In this document: piece after piece, positions 12,270 through 23,326 of the stretch | Position numbering within the stretch: the stretch's first letter is position 1 | Layout: every line of letters starts with the position of its first letter | Notes under the pieces: generated by a model | The model's database searches: none | What the model was told of the DNA's origin: nothing | Seen by the model: only the letters and a program-made list of their open reading frames with translations | Position numbers and translations under genes: made by a program | Assembly: GCA_963693315.1 (NCBI GenBank) | Contig: OY856186.1 | Span: 305,737,879-305,801,878 of the forward strand | Direction: 5' to 3' | DNA: 64,000 nt | From: Diogma glabrata | Taxonomy: Eukaryota; Arthropoda; Insecta; Diptera; Cylindrotomidae

Positions 12270-12432
12270 AGAAAGTTTTTTCTTTAAAATATTATGAATT
12301 ATTAACATGAATATGCTAAAAATTGAAAAAAATTAAAAAAATCGACAAGTTCGAGATTCGAAAATTTTTTTTCTTCGGTTTTTCTCAATTTTAAGCTGCT
12401 AAATAACAATAAATCATTAAAATCGATATACC

Positions 12433-12970
12433 TGTTGTGACCCGCTCACTTTTACACCCACTCACTGTTACAGTTTTCGTACACATTACACACTCGGTGT
12501 ATGTTGAACTATTTCTAAACACATTACACTCCCGGTGTATATTGGTTTAAGATTTCTTAATTTAAAATAGCTTACATATAATTTTCATTACTTGATTTTG
12601 TTTCAATTCTAAATTTTGTTTTGATTTCTTTGTTTATAAATGCTAAATTGCATTTTATATCACGTACACCAAAATTATGTGTTTCCATTGGTGGAAACAC
12701 ATTGGATTTGGTTTTGAATTATCGAACGATATTTTATTATTATGGAGTGGGGAAAAATGTATAAAACCCACGGTAGCGTCTAAAACGGGGTTGTTGTTGC
12801 GTGGTTTGGACACAAGTATATTTGTGGTTTTTACTGTTTTCAATTAAATTTCAATTAATAAATTTTAAAGTTTAAAGTTGTGTTAATAAAGTAATTTGTT
12901 TAATTTACCTACTGTGTTTTTGTGTTTCTTAATTCTTTTAGAGCCTACTTTAGGGGAATAGGAACCAACA
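12433..12970 (+). repeat. 5' LTR
   Basis: Begins TGTTGTGACC and ends AGGAACCAACA; 538 bp, the same as the 3' LTR. It contains a TATAAAA at 12760-12766, AATAAA-type signals near 12858 and 12885, and two copies of an ACACATTACAC...GGTGTAT motif at about 12481 and 12520 that may be regulatory. Confidence 0.95.
12760..12766 (+). promoter_or_regulatory. LTR TATA box
   Basis: TATAAAA preceded by GGGGAAAAATG, placed about two thirds of the way into the LTR, where U3 ends in this type of element. The same motif lies in the 3' LTR. Transcription start is inferred, not seen. Confidence 0.6.
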
Positions 12971-12974
12971 TTTT

Positions 12975-12992
12975 TGGCGACCTTGCCAGGAG
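12975..12992 (+). other. Primer-binding-like site
   Basis: TGGCGACCTTGCCAGGAG starts four bases after the LTR. Reverse-transcription primer sites of Ty3/Gypsy elements begin TGG because they pair with a tRNA CCA end. The tRNA partner was not identified. Confidence 0.55.
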
Positions 12993-13036
12993 CGGCCATC
13001 AGCGAACAGCCAGGTCCAACCACGCAACCATCCAGT

Positions 13037-15080
13037 CAATAAAAAAAAATAGTTTTGCTACAAAAGTTTCAACAAGTTTCCTGATTAATAAATCATTTAA
13101 GTAAATCATTTGAGTTTCAACAAGTTTCCAGATTAATAAATCATTTAAGTGAATAATTATTTTTTGAAAAAGTCAATAAAAAAATAGTTTTGCTACAAAA
13201 GTTTCAACAAGTTTCCAGATTAATAAATCATTTAAGTAAATCATTTAAGTTTCAACAAGTTTCCAGATTAATAAATCATTTAAGTGAATAATTATTTTTT
13301 GAAAAAGTCAATAAAAAAAATAGTTTTGCTACAAAAGTTTCAACAAGTTTCCAGATTAATAAATCATTTAAGTAAATCATTTAAGTAAATCATTTAAGTT
13401 TCAACAAGTTTCCTGATTAATAAATCATTTAAGGTGAATAATTATTTTTTTGAAAAGGTCAATAAAAAAATAGTTTTGCTACAAAAGTTTCAACAAGTTT
13501 CCTGATTAATAAATCATTTAAGCTGAATAATTATTTTTTTTGAAAAAGTCAATAAAAAAAAAAATAGTTTTGCTACAAAAGTTTCAACAAGTTTCCTGAT
13601 TAATAAATCATTTAAGTTTCAACAAGTTTCCTGATTAATAAAACATTTAAGGTGAATAATTATTTTTTTGAAAAAGTCAATAAAAAAAAAATAGTTTTGC
13701 TACAAAAGTTTCAACAAGTTTCCTGATTAATAAATCATTTAAGTTTCAACAAGTTTCCTGATAAATAAATCATTTAAGGTGAATAATTATTTTTTTTGAA
13801 AAGGTCAATAAAAAAATAGTTTTGCTACAAAAGTTTCAACAAGTTTCCTGATTAATAAATCATTTAAGTTTCAACAAGTTTCCTGATTAATAAATCATTT
13901 AAGGTGAATAATTATTTTTTTGAAAAAGTCAATAAAAAATTAGTTTTGCTACAAAAGTTTCAACAAGTTTCCTGATTAATAAATCATTTAAGGTGAATAA
14001 TTATTTTTTTGAAAAGGTCAATAAAAAAATAGTTTTGCTACAAAAGTTTCAACAAGTTTCCTGATTAATAAATCATTTAAGGTGAATAATTATTTTTTTG
14101 AAAAAGTCAATAAAAAAAAAATAGTTTTGCTACAAAAGTTTCAACAAGTTTCCTGATTAATAAATCATTTAAGTTTCAACAAGTTTCCTGATTAATAAAT
14201 CATTTAAGGTGAATAATTATTTTTTTGAAAAAGTCAATAAAAAATTAGTTTTGCTACAAAAGTTTCAACAAGTTTCCTGATTAATAAATCATTTAAGGTG
14301 AATAATTATTTTTTTGAAAAAGTCAATAAAAAATTAGTTTTGCTACAAAAGTTTCAACAAGTTTCCTGATTAATAAATCATTTAAGGTGAATAATTATTT
14401 TTTTGAAAAAGTCAATAAAAAAAAAAATAGTTTTGCTACAAAAGTTTCAACAAGTTTCCTGATTAATAAATCATTTAAGTTTCAACAAGTTTCCTGATTA
14501 ATAAATCATTTAAGGTGAATAATTATTTTTTGGAAAAGTCAATAAAAAAATAGTTTTGCTACAAAAGTTTCAACAAGTTTCCTGATTAATAAATCATTTA
14601 AGGTGAATAATTATTTTTGAAAAAGTCAATAAAAAAAATAGTTTTGCTACAAAAGTTTCAACAAGTTTCCTGATTAATAAATCATTTAAGGTGAATAATT
14701 ATTTTTGAAAAATCAGAAAAAAAAAATAGTTTTGCTACAAGAGTTTCAACAAGTTTCCTGATTAATAAATCATTTAAGGTGAATAATTATTTTCGAAAAA
14801 GTCAATAAAAAAAAAAATAGTTTTGCTACAAAAGTTTCAACAAGTTTCCTGATTAATAAATCATTTAAGGTGAATAATTATTTTTGAAAAAATCAATAAA
14901 AAAAAATAGTTTTGCTACAAAAGTTTCAACAAGTTTCCTGATTAATAAATCATTTAAAGTGAATAATTATTTTTTGAAAAGTCAATAAAAAAAATAGTTT
15001 TGCTACAAAAGTTTCAACAAGTTCCCTGATTAATAAATCATTTTAGTTGCCTGGTTAATAAATCATTTAAGTTTTCCTAC
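13037..15080 (+). repeat. Two-module tandem array in the Gypsy leader
   Basis: About 19 units, counted by the TAGTTTTGCTACAAAAG word. Each unit has module A (GTTTCAACAAGTTTCCTGAT then TAATAAATCATTTAAG, about 36 bp) and module B (GTGAATAATTATTTTTTTGA, then AAGTCAATAAAAAAA and TAGTTTTGCTACAAAA, about 55 bp). Some units carry A twice. The array fills the space between the primer site and gag. Early units have TTTCCAGATTAA, later ones TTTCCTGATTAA, so expansion happened in steps. Confidence 0.92.
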
Positions 15081-15589
15081 GAAAAGCTCAACAAGTTAAA
15101 GCCAAGGAAAAGTTTTATAAAGTCATCTATCGGCTCTCATCATTGGAGGAGGTACGGTGAGTTAATTTATAATTAACCTAGTAATTATTTTACACAAGAA
15201 TTTAAATTATTTTACACAAAAATTTAAATTATTTTGAAAAATTGGAATTGCTTTCCTTTAAATAAAATAAAAATAAAGAAATTTTTAGCCGATTGAATTC
15301 AGCAAATAATTTTGGTTCGTTGCTACTGGGCATGAATATAAATTATTTTATCTTATTAAATTTCTATTGGGATTGATCGAATTCGGATTAACTTAACCAA
15401 TTCACTTGGTTGACTAATCGAGGTTCACCAGATTATCGGTAGTGGAAATAGAAGCCAGCGGAGGCTACTCGCACGAGCGACACTCACCCTTTACCTTATG
15501 CTCATTTAATTTAAATTATTGAGTCAAAAAAATTTTTTTTTTTTTTTTTTTTTAAAACGGTTGCTTACTTAAAAACTTGTTATTTTCTT
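15081..15589 (+). other. Remaining Gypsy leader
   Basis: Untranslated sequence between the repeat array and gag. It ends in a T run (15533-15554) and has no protein-coding frame. Confidence 0.5.
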
Positions 15590-16891
15590 ATGTACGGTAC
15601 GCGTAGTGCTACTAAAGCAAAGCGTATTGGAAGTGAAACCTTAGAGACTGATTCGGATACGGATTCAGAAACATTTCAGCAATCCACCACTGACCTAGAA
15701 GTCGCAGACAACAGGAAATCAACCATGGTGTTCGATATAAATTTGGCTACGTCAGTTATTCCTACTTTCAATGGAGATCCAAGACAGTTGGAACACTTTT
15801 TAGGATGTGCAAGTTTCCTCTACGAAATGACTCCAGCCTTGGACCGCGAAAAATGTGTAAATTTTGTAAGAATAATAAAGATTACGGGCTCAATAGCAGA
15901 AAAAATTAAGGGAAAACCGGTTAAGGACATCGAAGAGCTGGGAATAGAATTAAAGAGGCTTTGTAAACCAAGTAGACCTGCGGAGCAGTTACAGATGGAA
16001 TTGTTCAGACTGCGTCAGAACAATAGATCTACCAAGGAGTTTGCAGACACCTTATTACGCTTAGTAGAGGAACTTAATTCCACCATGATAGTAGCTCAAG
16101 GTGAGGAGCATAAAGCAGTAATAACTGCAATAAATGAGAAAACAGCACTCAAGGTATTTACGGAAGGGCTCCGTGAACCTACACGCCTTTATATAAAAAC
16201 TGGTCGTTTTAAACACCTGAAGGAAGCAATTGAAGCTGCAATCGACGACGAGCAACAATCGCTGTCGCAACCTAGTACCTCTATCAAGAGAGAGGTAGGA
16301 TTTCTACAACGAGGAAATTTCAACAATAATCGATTTTGTAACCTTTGTGGAGCTAAGGGTCACGATAGTAAGGAGTGTCGAAATTATGGATCAGCAACTT
16401 ACAGCAACCCTAATCGTAGATTTGATACGAATCAGTTCACAAGACGAAGAAGTGGGACAAATGAGTTCCGGAATAATTTCTTGCCCAACTTTAATGGAAA
16501 TCATGGATATAATAGCGGTACTCAGAGTTACCAACGTACTGCAAATCAAAACAGAAGCCCACCCACTGGAAATAGAAACAATAATTACAAATGTTTTGGT
16601 TGTGGCAGAAATGGGCATACTAGCCGATTTTGTCGGGAAAAATTAATTCGTTCAGAACAAGACAATCTACAAGCTCATCCAAGAGGGAATGATACTCGTA
16701 GGGATTTTAATTTCCAGAATCAGGGCAGAAATACTGGATCAAATCTTAGTCCCTTGCGGAACAATAATAATAATAATGATTTCAACGATTTGAGAAATAC
16801 GCGTAATACGGTTAACATTTTAGAAACCCAGGAAATGGGAAACGAGCAGTTGACCTCCGAGCAGGTGGTAGTAGGGGGTCAACAGAGTTAA
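15590..16891 (+). CDS. gag: Gypsy gag polyprotein
   Basis: ATG-initiated, 433 residues, structural protein of the virus-like particle. Residues about 48-240 are the helical capsid region with the retrotransposon-gag pattern (IPTFNGDPRQLEHFL, later LFRLRQNNRSTKEFADTLLR). The C-terminal third is Asn/Arg-rich nucleocapsid with two CX2CX4HX4C zinc knuckles: CNLCGAKGHDSKEC at residues 250-263 and CFGCGRNGHTSRFC at 335-348. The frame is intact. The C-terminus overlaps pol, which lies in the -1 frame, and a frameshift signal sits just before the gag stop at 16889-16891. High confidence in family and extent. Confidence 0.95.
   Translation: MYGTRSATKAKRIGSETLETDSDTDSETFQQSTTDLEVADNRKSTMVFDINLATSVIPTFNGDPRQLEHFLGCASFLYEMTPALDREKCVNFVRIIKITGSIAEKIKGKPVKDIEELGIELKRLCKPSRPAEQLQMELFRLRQNNRSTKEFADTLLRLVEELNSTMIVAQGEEHKAVITAINEKTALKVFTEGLREPTRLYIKTGRFKHLKEAIEAAIDDEQQSLSQPSTSIKREVGFLQRGNFNNNRFCNLCGAKGHDSKECRNYGSATYSNPNRRFDTNQFTRRRSGTNEFRNNFLPNFNGNHGYNSGTQSYQRTANQNRSPPTGNRNNNYKCFGCGRNGHTSRFCREKLIRSEQDNLQAHPRGNDTRRDFNFQNQGRNTGSNLSPLRNNNNNNDFNDLRNTRNTVNILETQEMGNEQLTSEQVVVGGQQS
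16837..16883 (+). promoter_or_regulatory. -1 ribosomal frameshift signal (gag/pol)
   Basis: GGGAAAC at 16837-16843 reads G GGA AAC in the gag frame, which fits the X XXY YYZ slippery rule. After a 5-nt spacer (16844-16848), GTTGACCTCC (16849-16858) can pair with GGGGGTCAAC (16874-16883) to give a 10-bp stem with one G-U pair and a 15-nt loop. The -1 frame is open from a stop at 16813-16815, so the shift must occur in the 16816-16889 overlap, where this is the only such heptamer I see. The layout matches known retroviral and retrotransposon signals; activity is inferred. Confidence 0.85.
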
Positions 16892-19800
16892 ATATATCAC
16901 CCATAATAAAACATATTAATATTGCAAAAACCACAAAGTTAGTTTATTTAAATATTAGTAATGCCACACGTAAATTGATTTTGTTAGTAGACACTGGTGC
17001 AGAAATCAGTGTTTTGAAGGAAGAGGTGTTAAAAGAGAACACCATTATTTGTACTGAAAATATTTGTTCAGTTTCAGGGGTTACCAGTGGTATTACCCGA
17101 ACTTTGGGCACAGTTAACCCCACAGTTGAAGAGTTTGGTTTAAATTTTGAGTTTCATGTCATGAAGAATTTAGGTATTTGTGCTCACGGAATTTTAGGTC
17201 AGAATTTTATGGAAGATTTTGGGGCAGAAATAAATTTTAATGAAAACACATTGTATTTGTGGAAGTTAAACAAAGGAATAAAGATGAACCTAGAGAGAGA
17301 TAATATTATTCAGGTACCAAAAAGAAGTAGTATCAATGTAAAGATTGATTGTAAGGAGAAAGGAAAGTTTTTAGTACACTCTGAGGAGATACAACCTGGA
17401 GTTTTTTTGGCAAACACATTGGTGGAAGTTAGTGATGATAGTATTGTTGTTAATTTAATGAACATTAACGAATTTAATGTAGAAATAAAGAATTTTGTAC
17501 CTTCTCTGGAGACATTAGAGAATTTTGTGATTATTGAAAATGATAAAGACGCTGAAAATGATAAAGATTCTGCCGGAGAAAGAGAAAGTAATGTTTTAAG
17601 CTTAGTTGAGGATAATAATTACAAACCAAGTGGTTCTGGGGTAATAGACAATATGGTGCCGAGAGCAATTGTCGAACCTCCACAACCCGGTGTTATTAAT
17701 TATATGAAGAATTTAAAACTAAATGAAGAATATAATTGTAAGCCAAGTGGTTCTGGGGTAATAGACAATATGGTGCCGAGAGCAATTGTCGAACCTCCAC
17801 AACCCAGTCTTATTAATTGTATAAACGGTAATAATGAGATGTCGAGATTTGACAGTAGCACTGGAAATACAAAAATAATTAATGATAGAATCACATTAGT
17901 GCTAAAGGAATTAAATAAGGATGACTGGAATAAAGAAGAAAGATTGCAGTTAGAAGAATTATGTACTGATTATATAGACTTGTTTCATTGCCCTGGAGAT
18001 TTGTTATCCAGTACGGATATTTATAAGCACAAAATTGAATTAAACACGGGAAGTACACCCATACATGTAAAAAATTATAGGTTGCCTTACGCACAGAGAG
18101 TGGAAATTAACAAACAAGTGAATAAGTTATTAGAGGAAGACCTGATTGAACATTCCAGGAGTCCATGGAACTCAGCATTACTCATAGTGCCAAAACGAAG
18201 CGATACAGAAGAAAAAAAATGGCGCCTGGTTATTGACTACAGGAAGTTAAATGATGTTATTGTTGGAGAGGTATACCCTCTGCCAAATATTTCAGAAATA
18301 TTGGATCAACTAGGTAACTCAGAATATTTTACCACTTTAGATTTGGCGTCCGGTTTTCATCAGATACAGTTGGAAGAAACTAGTAAACAGTATACGGCCT
18401 TCAGCACTTCTGACGGCCATTATCAATTTAAGAGGCTACCTTTTGGTTTGAAAACCTCCCCTACTGCCTTTCAAAGAATGATGAACATTGCCCTTACAGG
18501 GGGGTCATGCCTGTTTAATATATATGGATGACATTTGTGTATACGCTAAGAATCTTGTTGATCATAATTTAAAGATTAGAAAAATATTTGAGCGACTACG
18601 CTACCACAACTTAAAACTCCAACCTAATAAATGTTCTTTCCTTAGAAAAGAGGTGTGTTATTTGGGTCATTTAATTACGGCCCGTGGTATATTGCCGGAT
18701 CCTGCAAAAATTGAAGTCGTAAAAAATTATCCGATCTGTAAAAACGCAGACGAAGTAAAGAGATTTATCGCCTTTGCTAATTATTATCGTAGATTTATAA
18801 AAGACTTTAGTCTTATTACCAAACCATTAAATTCATTGCTAAAAAAAAATTCTAAGTTCGATTGGACCATAGAATGCCAAGGTGCGTTCGATTACTTAAG
18901 GGAAGCTCTTTGTAGTACGGAGGTACTAGCCTATCCCGATTTTAGTAAGACTTTTATTTTAACTACGGATGGGTCTGGTGTAGCGATTGGCGGAGTTTTA
19001 AGCCAGGGTGAAATCGGGTCAGATAGACCTATAGCATACGCCAGTCGAGCTTTAAATAAAGCGGAATTAAACTACAGCACCATTGAAAAGGAATTGCGAG
19101 CAATCGAGTGGTGTATTCAACATTTTCGACCATATCTTTATGGACGTAAGTTTACAATAGTTACGGATCATAGACCTTTGGTATATTTGTTTGGTATGGC
19201 CAACCCCTCTTCTAGGCTAACTCGTATGCGAATTAAACTGGCCGAGTATGATTTTGTAGTAATACATAAGGCAGGAAAGTTAAACACCAATGCTGATGCC
19301 CTAAGTAGAATTTTAATCCCAAATAATGAGATTTTAGAATTTAAAGATTTAAAAATTATAGATACACTGTCAGCAGATGATAAATTAGACGTTTCAAAAA
19401 TCTTTGCAGTAGTTACCCGCAACAAAGCTCAGAAAGAAAAACTCGCTTATAGCAAAAACGATAAAGAAGTTCACGAAGAACTTGATACAAATGAATTTTA
19501 TATGGCTAGGTGTCCATTAAGAGAGTCAAAAGTTGTTCCCAAGGAAGGTATTAGAATCATTTTTAAAAATAATCTGAATAGCATAGGAAAGGAAAAACTA
19601 ATTTCAAATCAGGATAGTTCACTTATCTTTGACAACAAGTCAAATGTCTTATGGGTAAAGATCCCAGATTACAGAATAACAAATAACGAGGTTGTTACAC
19701 TGTTTAATAAAATAACGAGTTTCTCTGAAACCCAAGGGTTCGGTACACTAGTAATCAGTAAAAAAGACGTTTCCGACATACTTTTATATAGCATAATGGA

Positions 19801-20917
19801 GTTCAAGGTTTTAATCAAAGAGTGTTTCAAGGGTTTAAACAAAGAAGTAGTATTGGTAGATTGGATTCAAAACATTACCGAGCCAAAGGAAAAAGAAAAT
19901 ATTCTGATGGAATATCATGACTCACCGATAGCGGGGCATGTAGGAGCAAAAAAAATGCTAAATAAAATAAAACTCAAATATAACTGGCCAAATTTGAAAC
20001 GAGAAATTACTGAGTTCGTAAGAAAATGCGATAAGTGTCAGAAGAATAAATGTTCTAGACACACAAGATGCCCTATGAAAATAACCTCAACCTCAAGACA
20101 TGCTTGGGAAACGATTGCTTTGGACATAGTGGGTCCAATATCCACCTCTGAATTTGGATCAAGGTTCATACTAACTTGTCAGGATGATTTGACTAAATTC
20201 GTAATAGCCGTTCCATTGATAAATCATGAAGCAACAACTGTAGCCAAGGCATTATTGGAAAACATTATTTTATTGCATGGAATACCTCAAAAATTAAAAA
20301 CCGATCAAGGAGCAGAATTTTTAAGTAACCTTTTTAAAGAAGTATGTAAATTGCTTAGTATAAAGAAAATCGTTTGTTCCGCTTATCATCCTCAATCGAA
20401 CGGTAGCTTGGAAAGAAGTCATAGGGTTCTTTCTGAATATTTAAGAATGTATGTCAATGATCATAAAGAAGATTGGGATACTTGGGTTAAGTACTACACT
20501 TTTAGTTATAATACTACTCCTCACACTTCAACTAATTTTTCACCTTATTATTTGATGTATGGTAGGGAACCGGAACTACCTACCGCTATAAAGAAATTAC
20601 CTGAACCTCTGTATAATTATGATAATTATGCACTCGAATTAAAAAATAAACTGCAAGAAGCTCAAAAAGCTGCAAGAGATACATTAATTGGCAATAAACT
20701 AAACTCAAAAAACTATTTTGATAAATACATTAATTCTAAGAACTTCTCCATTGGAGATAAAGTACTCCTTTTAAACCCAGAGAAATCCAAGCTAGATGCC
20801 CTGTACTCGGGTCCTTATGAAGTGGTAAACGTTCCGACGGATGTAACGTCTACACTTCTAATTAACGAAAAGAAGAAAACTGTTCACAATAACAGGTTGA
20901 AACCTTTCCTCACTTAA
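16840..20917 (+). pseudogene. pol: Gypsy pol polyprotein, one frame break in RT
   Basis: Read by -1 frameshift from gag. Order: aspartic protease (LLVDTGAE, Asp at 16990), a linker with a 39-residue duplication, reverse transcriptase (LVIDYRKLN near 18230, TTLDLASGFHQI near 18330, LPFGLKTSP near 18438, YMDD at 18521-18532), RNase H (TTDGS near 18964, DHRPL near 19166), integrase with HHCC zinc finger (HDSPIAGH to CDKCQKNKC, 19918-20050), DDE core (LDIVGP near 20120, KTDQGAEF near 20300, SLERSH near 20404) and a GPY module near 20810. The frame changes by one at a run of six G at 18499-18504, just before YMDD, giving a stop at 18529. Otherwise open to 20917. It is either a real mutation or a homopolymer sequencing error. 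Confidence 0.95.
17616..17820 (+). repeat. 117-bp in-frame tandem duplication in pol
   Basis: Two copies, offset 117 bp (39 codons), of a segment coding KPSGSGVIDNMVPRA followed by IVEPPQP. They lie between the protease and RT. The copies are almost identical at DNA level, so the duplication is young, and the frame is kept. Confidence 0.9.
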
Positions 20918-21784
20918 CTTCAGGGAGGAGTACTACCTCAGCAGTTAGTACCTCCATATCCCTTACATTTGCTAATAATAATATAATATTGTGTAATCAT
21001 GGTATCATTAAAAGTATTTGATTTATTACACATCAACTCACATTTCTTACTCGTTTCACATTTCTACTTGGACGATGAAAGTAATGTAATTGTAATTCTT
21101 TAAATCGGTTTCAACGGTTGTATCTATATTTTTATTAAAATCATTGTCTTCACTTACTTCTGTGTTAAAAATATTTGGTTCACTTTTTATAAAAGTTTTT
21201 AAATTAGAAAATTGCTCGTCATTTATAATCTCATCCATATATGAAATTTAGTGGCGCTATAGGATTAGGGATGATGTCATCATCATCTGAACCGATTTCG
21301 ATCACTTCATCCGAGGTTTTTATTAATGTTATTTTTTTTTTTTTTTTTCTCTCTCTCTTCTATGGAATAGTTACTACTTAATTAATTAGCTACGTTAGGA
21401 GATGTTACCTTTAACCTTATATTATTATAAAATTATTAAATACTAACATATGGTGAACTTAAAATATTCTTGATCCGATAAAATCGGATGTCGGTGCTCA
21501 TTAATTTAAAAAACTTTATACTTATTGTTTTCTTAACTTTTCCTCTTTTAATAAGTACAACTCGAGTCATTCTCAAGTACACTGTACTCAATCATTTTTA
21601 CATCAATATAACCTTTTTAAAATTAACTATGTTTCAACTAATCCGTTAAAATTGGGCTGCTTAAAGCACAACAAGGGTTATAGGCTAGAGGATCACTAAT
21701 AATTTGTATACAACAAATCAACACTCCTTTCTTATTTTTGTATAGGCATCCTTACTCGTTCATTTAATCTCTAGGATTAAACAA
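20918..21784 (+). other. Gypsy post-pol region
   Basis: Non-coding stretch between the pol stop and the small membrane-protein frame. It contains pyrimidine tracts (T run then CTCTCTCT at 21331-21358). No env-type frame is present. Confidence 0.5.
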
Positions 21785-22015
21785 ATGGGGAATCAAAGTA
21801 CCAAGGACGAGGAAGTTATAGTAGCACCTCAAACGGTGCAAAACAACAAACCAATAATAGACTACAATGAAGGTAACAAATTAATTGCGTACACCCTCTC
21901 AGGAATATTCCTATGCCTGATTTTCTTTGCTCTCATTTATTTCTTCGTTAAATACCTAAAACAAAAATTCGTTGGATCTACAGTGGTCCATCTGAAAACG
22001 CGGAACATGATATAA
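21785..22015 (+). CDS. Small membrane protein frame with myristoylation-like start
   Basis: ATG-initiated, 76 residues, in the position where some Gypsy elements carry a third gene. The start MGNQSTKDEE fits an N-myristoylation pattern (Gly2, Ser near position 5). Residues about 34-56 (LIAYTLSGIFLCLIFFALIY) form one hydrophobic membrane span, followed by a basic stretch KYLKQK. There is no signal for surface and fusion domains, so it is not a classical env. The ATG context ACAAATGG is good, and the frame is intact in an element that looks recently active. I do not recognise the family; an accessory membrane protein of the retrotransposon is the best guess. Confidence 0.6.
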   Translation: MGNQSTKDEEVIVAPQTVQNNKPIIDYNEGNKLIAYTLSGIFLCLIFFALIYFFVKYLKQKFVGSTVVHLKTRNMI

Positions 22016-22073
22016 AAACTGGTTAATATGGAAAACAGTTGCAAGTATATACTACATGTACGTACCATAATTT

Positions 22074-22300
22074 CTTTAAAAATAAAACTTAATTTAAATT
22101 TTCAAAATTTTTTTTTTATTTTACTCATAATGAATATAAGGTCATAAAATAATATATGAAGATTTATAAGATTTGTTAAAATCCTTTAAAAATAAAACTT
22201 AATTTAAATTTTCAAAAAGTTTTTTTTTTTATTTTTACTCATAATGAATATAAGGTCATAAAATAATATATGAAGATTTATAAGATTTGTTAAAATCCAT
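22074..22300 (+). repeat. ~112-bp tandem duplication near the 3' LTR
   Basis: Two copies of a block starting TTTAAAAATAAAACTTAATT and ending GATTTGTTAAAATCC, at about 22075-22184 and 22185-22299. They differ mainly in T-run length. It lies in the untranslated 3' part of the Gypsy element. Confidence 0.88.
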
Positions 22301-22777
22301 TAAAAATGGAATACAGTAACTAAGGATGATATATTATAAACTAGAATATTATGGAAATAAATATATTTCATCTTGTGTATAACTAGTTTCAGCTCTAGTA
22401 AAATAAGATTTCAAAAAAAAATTTTTTTTTTACGCAGTATGTACCATGACTTATAAAGAAAATTGTCGAGTACAATACTTATATACTTAGTAATTTTTAA
22501 TAATAGTTTTATATGAAAAAAAAAAACAAAACAATATAAAATATTTTGTTGGGATGATTTAATTACGTAATAAGAAATGTTATGAAAAAAAAAAAATAAA
22601 TATATATATATAAGATATAAGAGAAAAACAGAAGGGATCATCCACAACCCATATACATTATGGATAGAATTAAGTATTAGTACAAACACAGAACAACAAA
22701 CCCGATCGTGATTAGTATCGAGTAACTTTTTATAACAGATATTTCTAATCATAAATGTAAGAAATATCTTTCTGTAA

Positions 22778-22788
22778 TAGGGGGGTAA
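22778..22788 (+). other. Polypurine tract
   Basis: TAGGGGGGTAA directly precedes the 3' LTR. A purine run at this point primes plus-strand DNA synthesis in LTR elements. Confidence 0.7.
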
Positions 22789-23326
22789 TGTTGTGACCCG
22801 CTCACTTTTACACCCACTCACTGTTACAGTTTTCGTACACATTACACACTCGGTGTATGTTGAACTATTTCTAAACACATTACACTCCCGGTGTATATTG
22901 GTTTAAGATTTCTTAATTTAAAATAGCTTACATATAATTTTCATTACTTGATTTTGTTTCAATTCTAAATTTTGTTTTGATTTCTTTGTTTATAAATGCT
23001 AAATTGCATTTTATATCACGTACACCAAAATTATGTGTTTCCATTGGTGGAAACACATTGGATTTGGTTTTGAATTATCGAACGATATTTTATTATTATG
23101 GAGTGGGGAAAAATGTATAAAACCCACGGTAGCGTCTAAAACGGGGTTGTTGTTGCGTGGTTTGGACACAAGTATATTTGTGGTTTTTACTGTTTTCAAT
23201 TAAATTTCAATTAATAAATTTTAAAGTTTAAAGTTGTGTTAATAAAGTAATTTGTTTAATTTACCTACTGTGTTTTTGTGTTTCTTAATTCTTTTAGAGC
23301 CTACTTTAGGGGAATAGGAACCAACA
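22789..23326 (+). repeat. 3' LTR
   Basis: Same 538 bp as the 5' LTR with no difference seen by eye. Ends CCAACA and is followed by ACCATTTGAG, which resumes the right arm of the foldback element. Confidence 0.95.

Larger units (their letters stand above)
12433..23326 (+). mobile_element. Ty3/Gypsy LTR retrotransposon, nearly intact
   Basis: A 10.9 kb element with two 538-bp LTRs that I read as identical, a primer-binding-like site, a 2 kb leader of tandem repeats, gag, pol (protease, RT, RNase H, integrase, in the Ty3/Gypsy order), a small membrane-protein frame and a purine tract before the 3' LTR. It lies in the right arm of the foldback element; comparison with the left arm shows that only ACC is present on both sides (12430-12432, 23327-23329), shorter than the usual 4-6 bp. 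The only clear damage is a frame change inside RT. Identical LTRs mean a very recent insertion. Confidence 0.95.

Noticed and set aside
12655..12843. 62-codon minus-strand frame, repeated at 23011-23199
   Set aside because: Antisense inside the LTRs; present twice because LTRs are repeated.
13037..15080. CRISPR-like array
   Set aside because: Whole unit repeats without unique spacers, in eukaryotic DNA inside a retrotransposon leader.
21056..21238. 60-codon acidic minus-strand frame after pol
   Set aside because: Antisense to the element, no upstream promoter or homologue, length expected by chance.
22411..22878. 155-codon minus-strand frame
   Set aside because: Runs antisense through the purine tract and into the LTR; hydrophobic stretch comes from T-rich reverse complement; no start context or homologue recognised.
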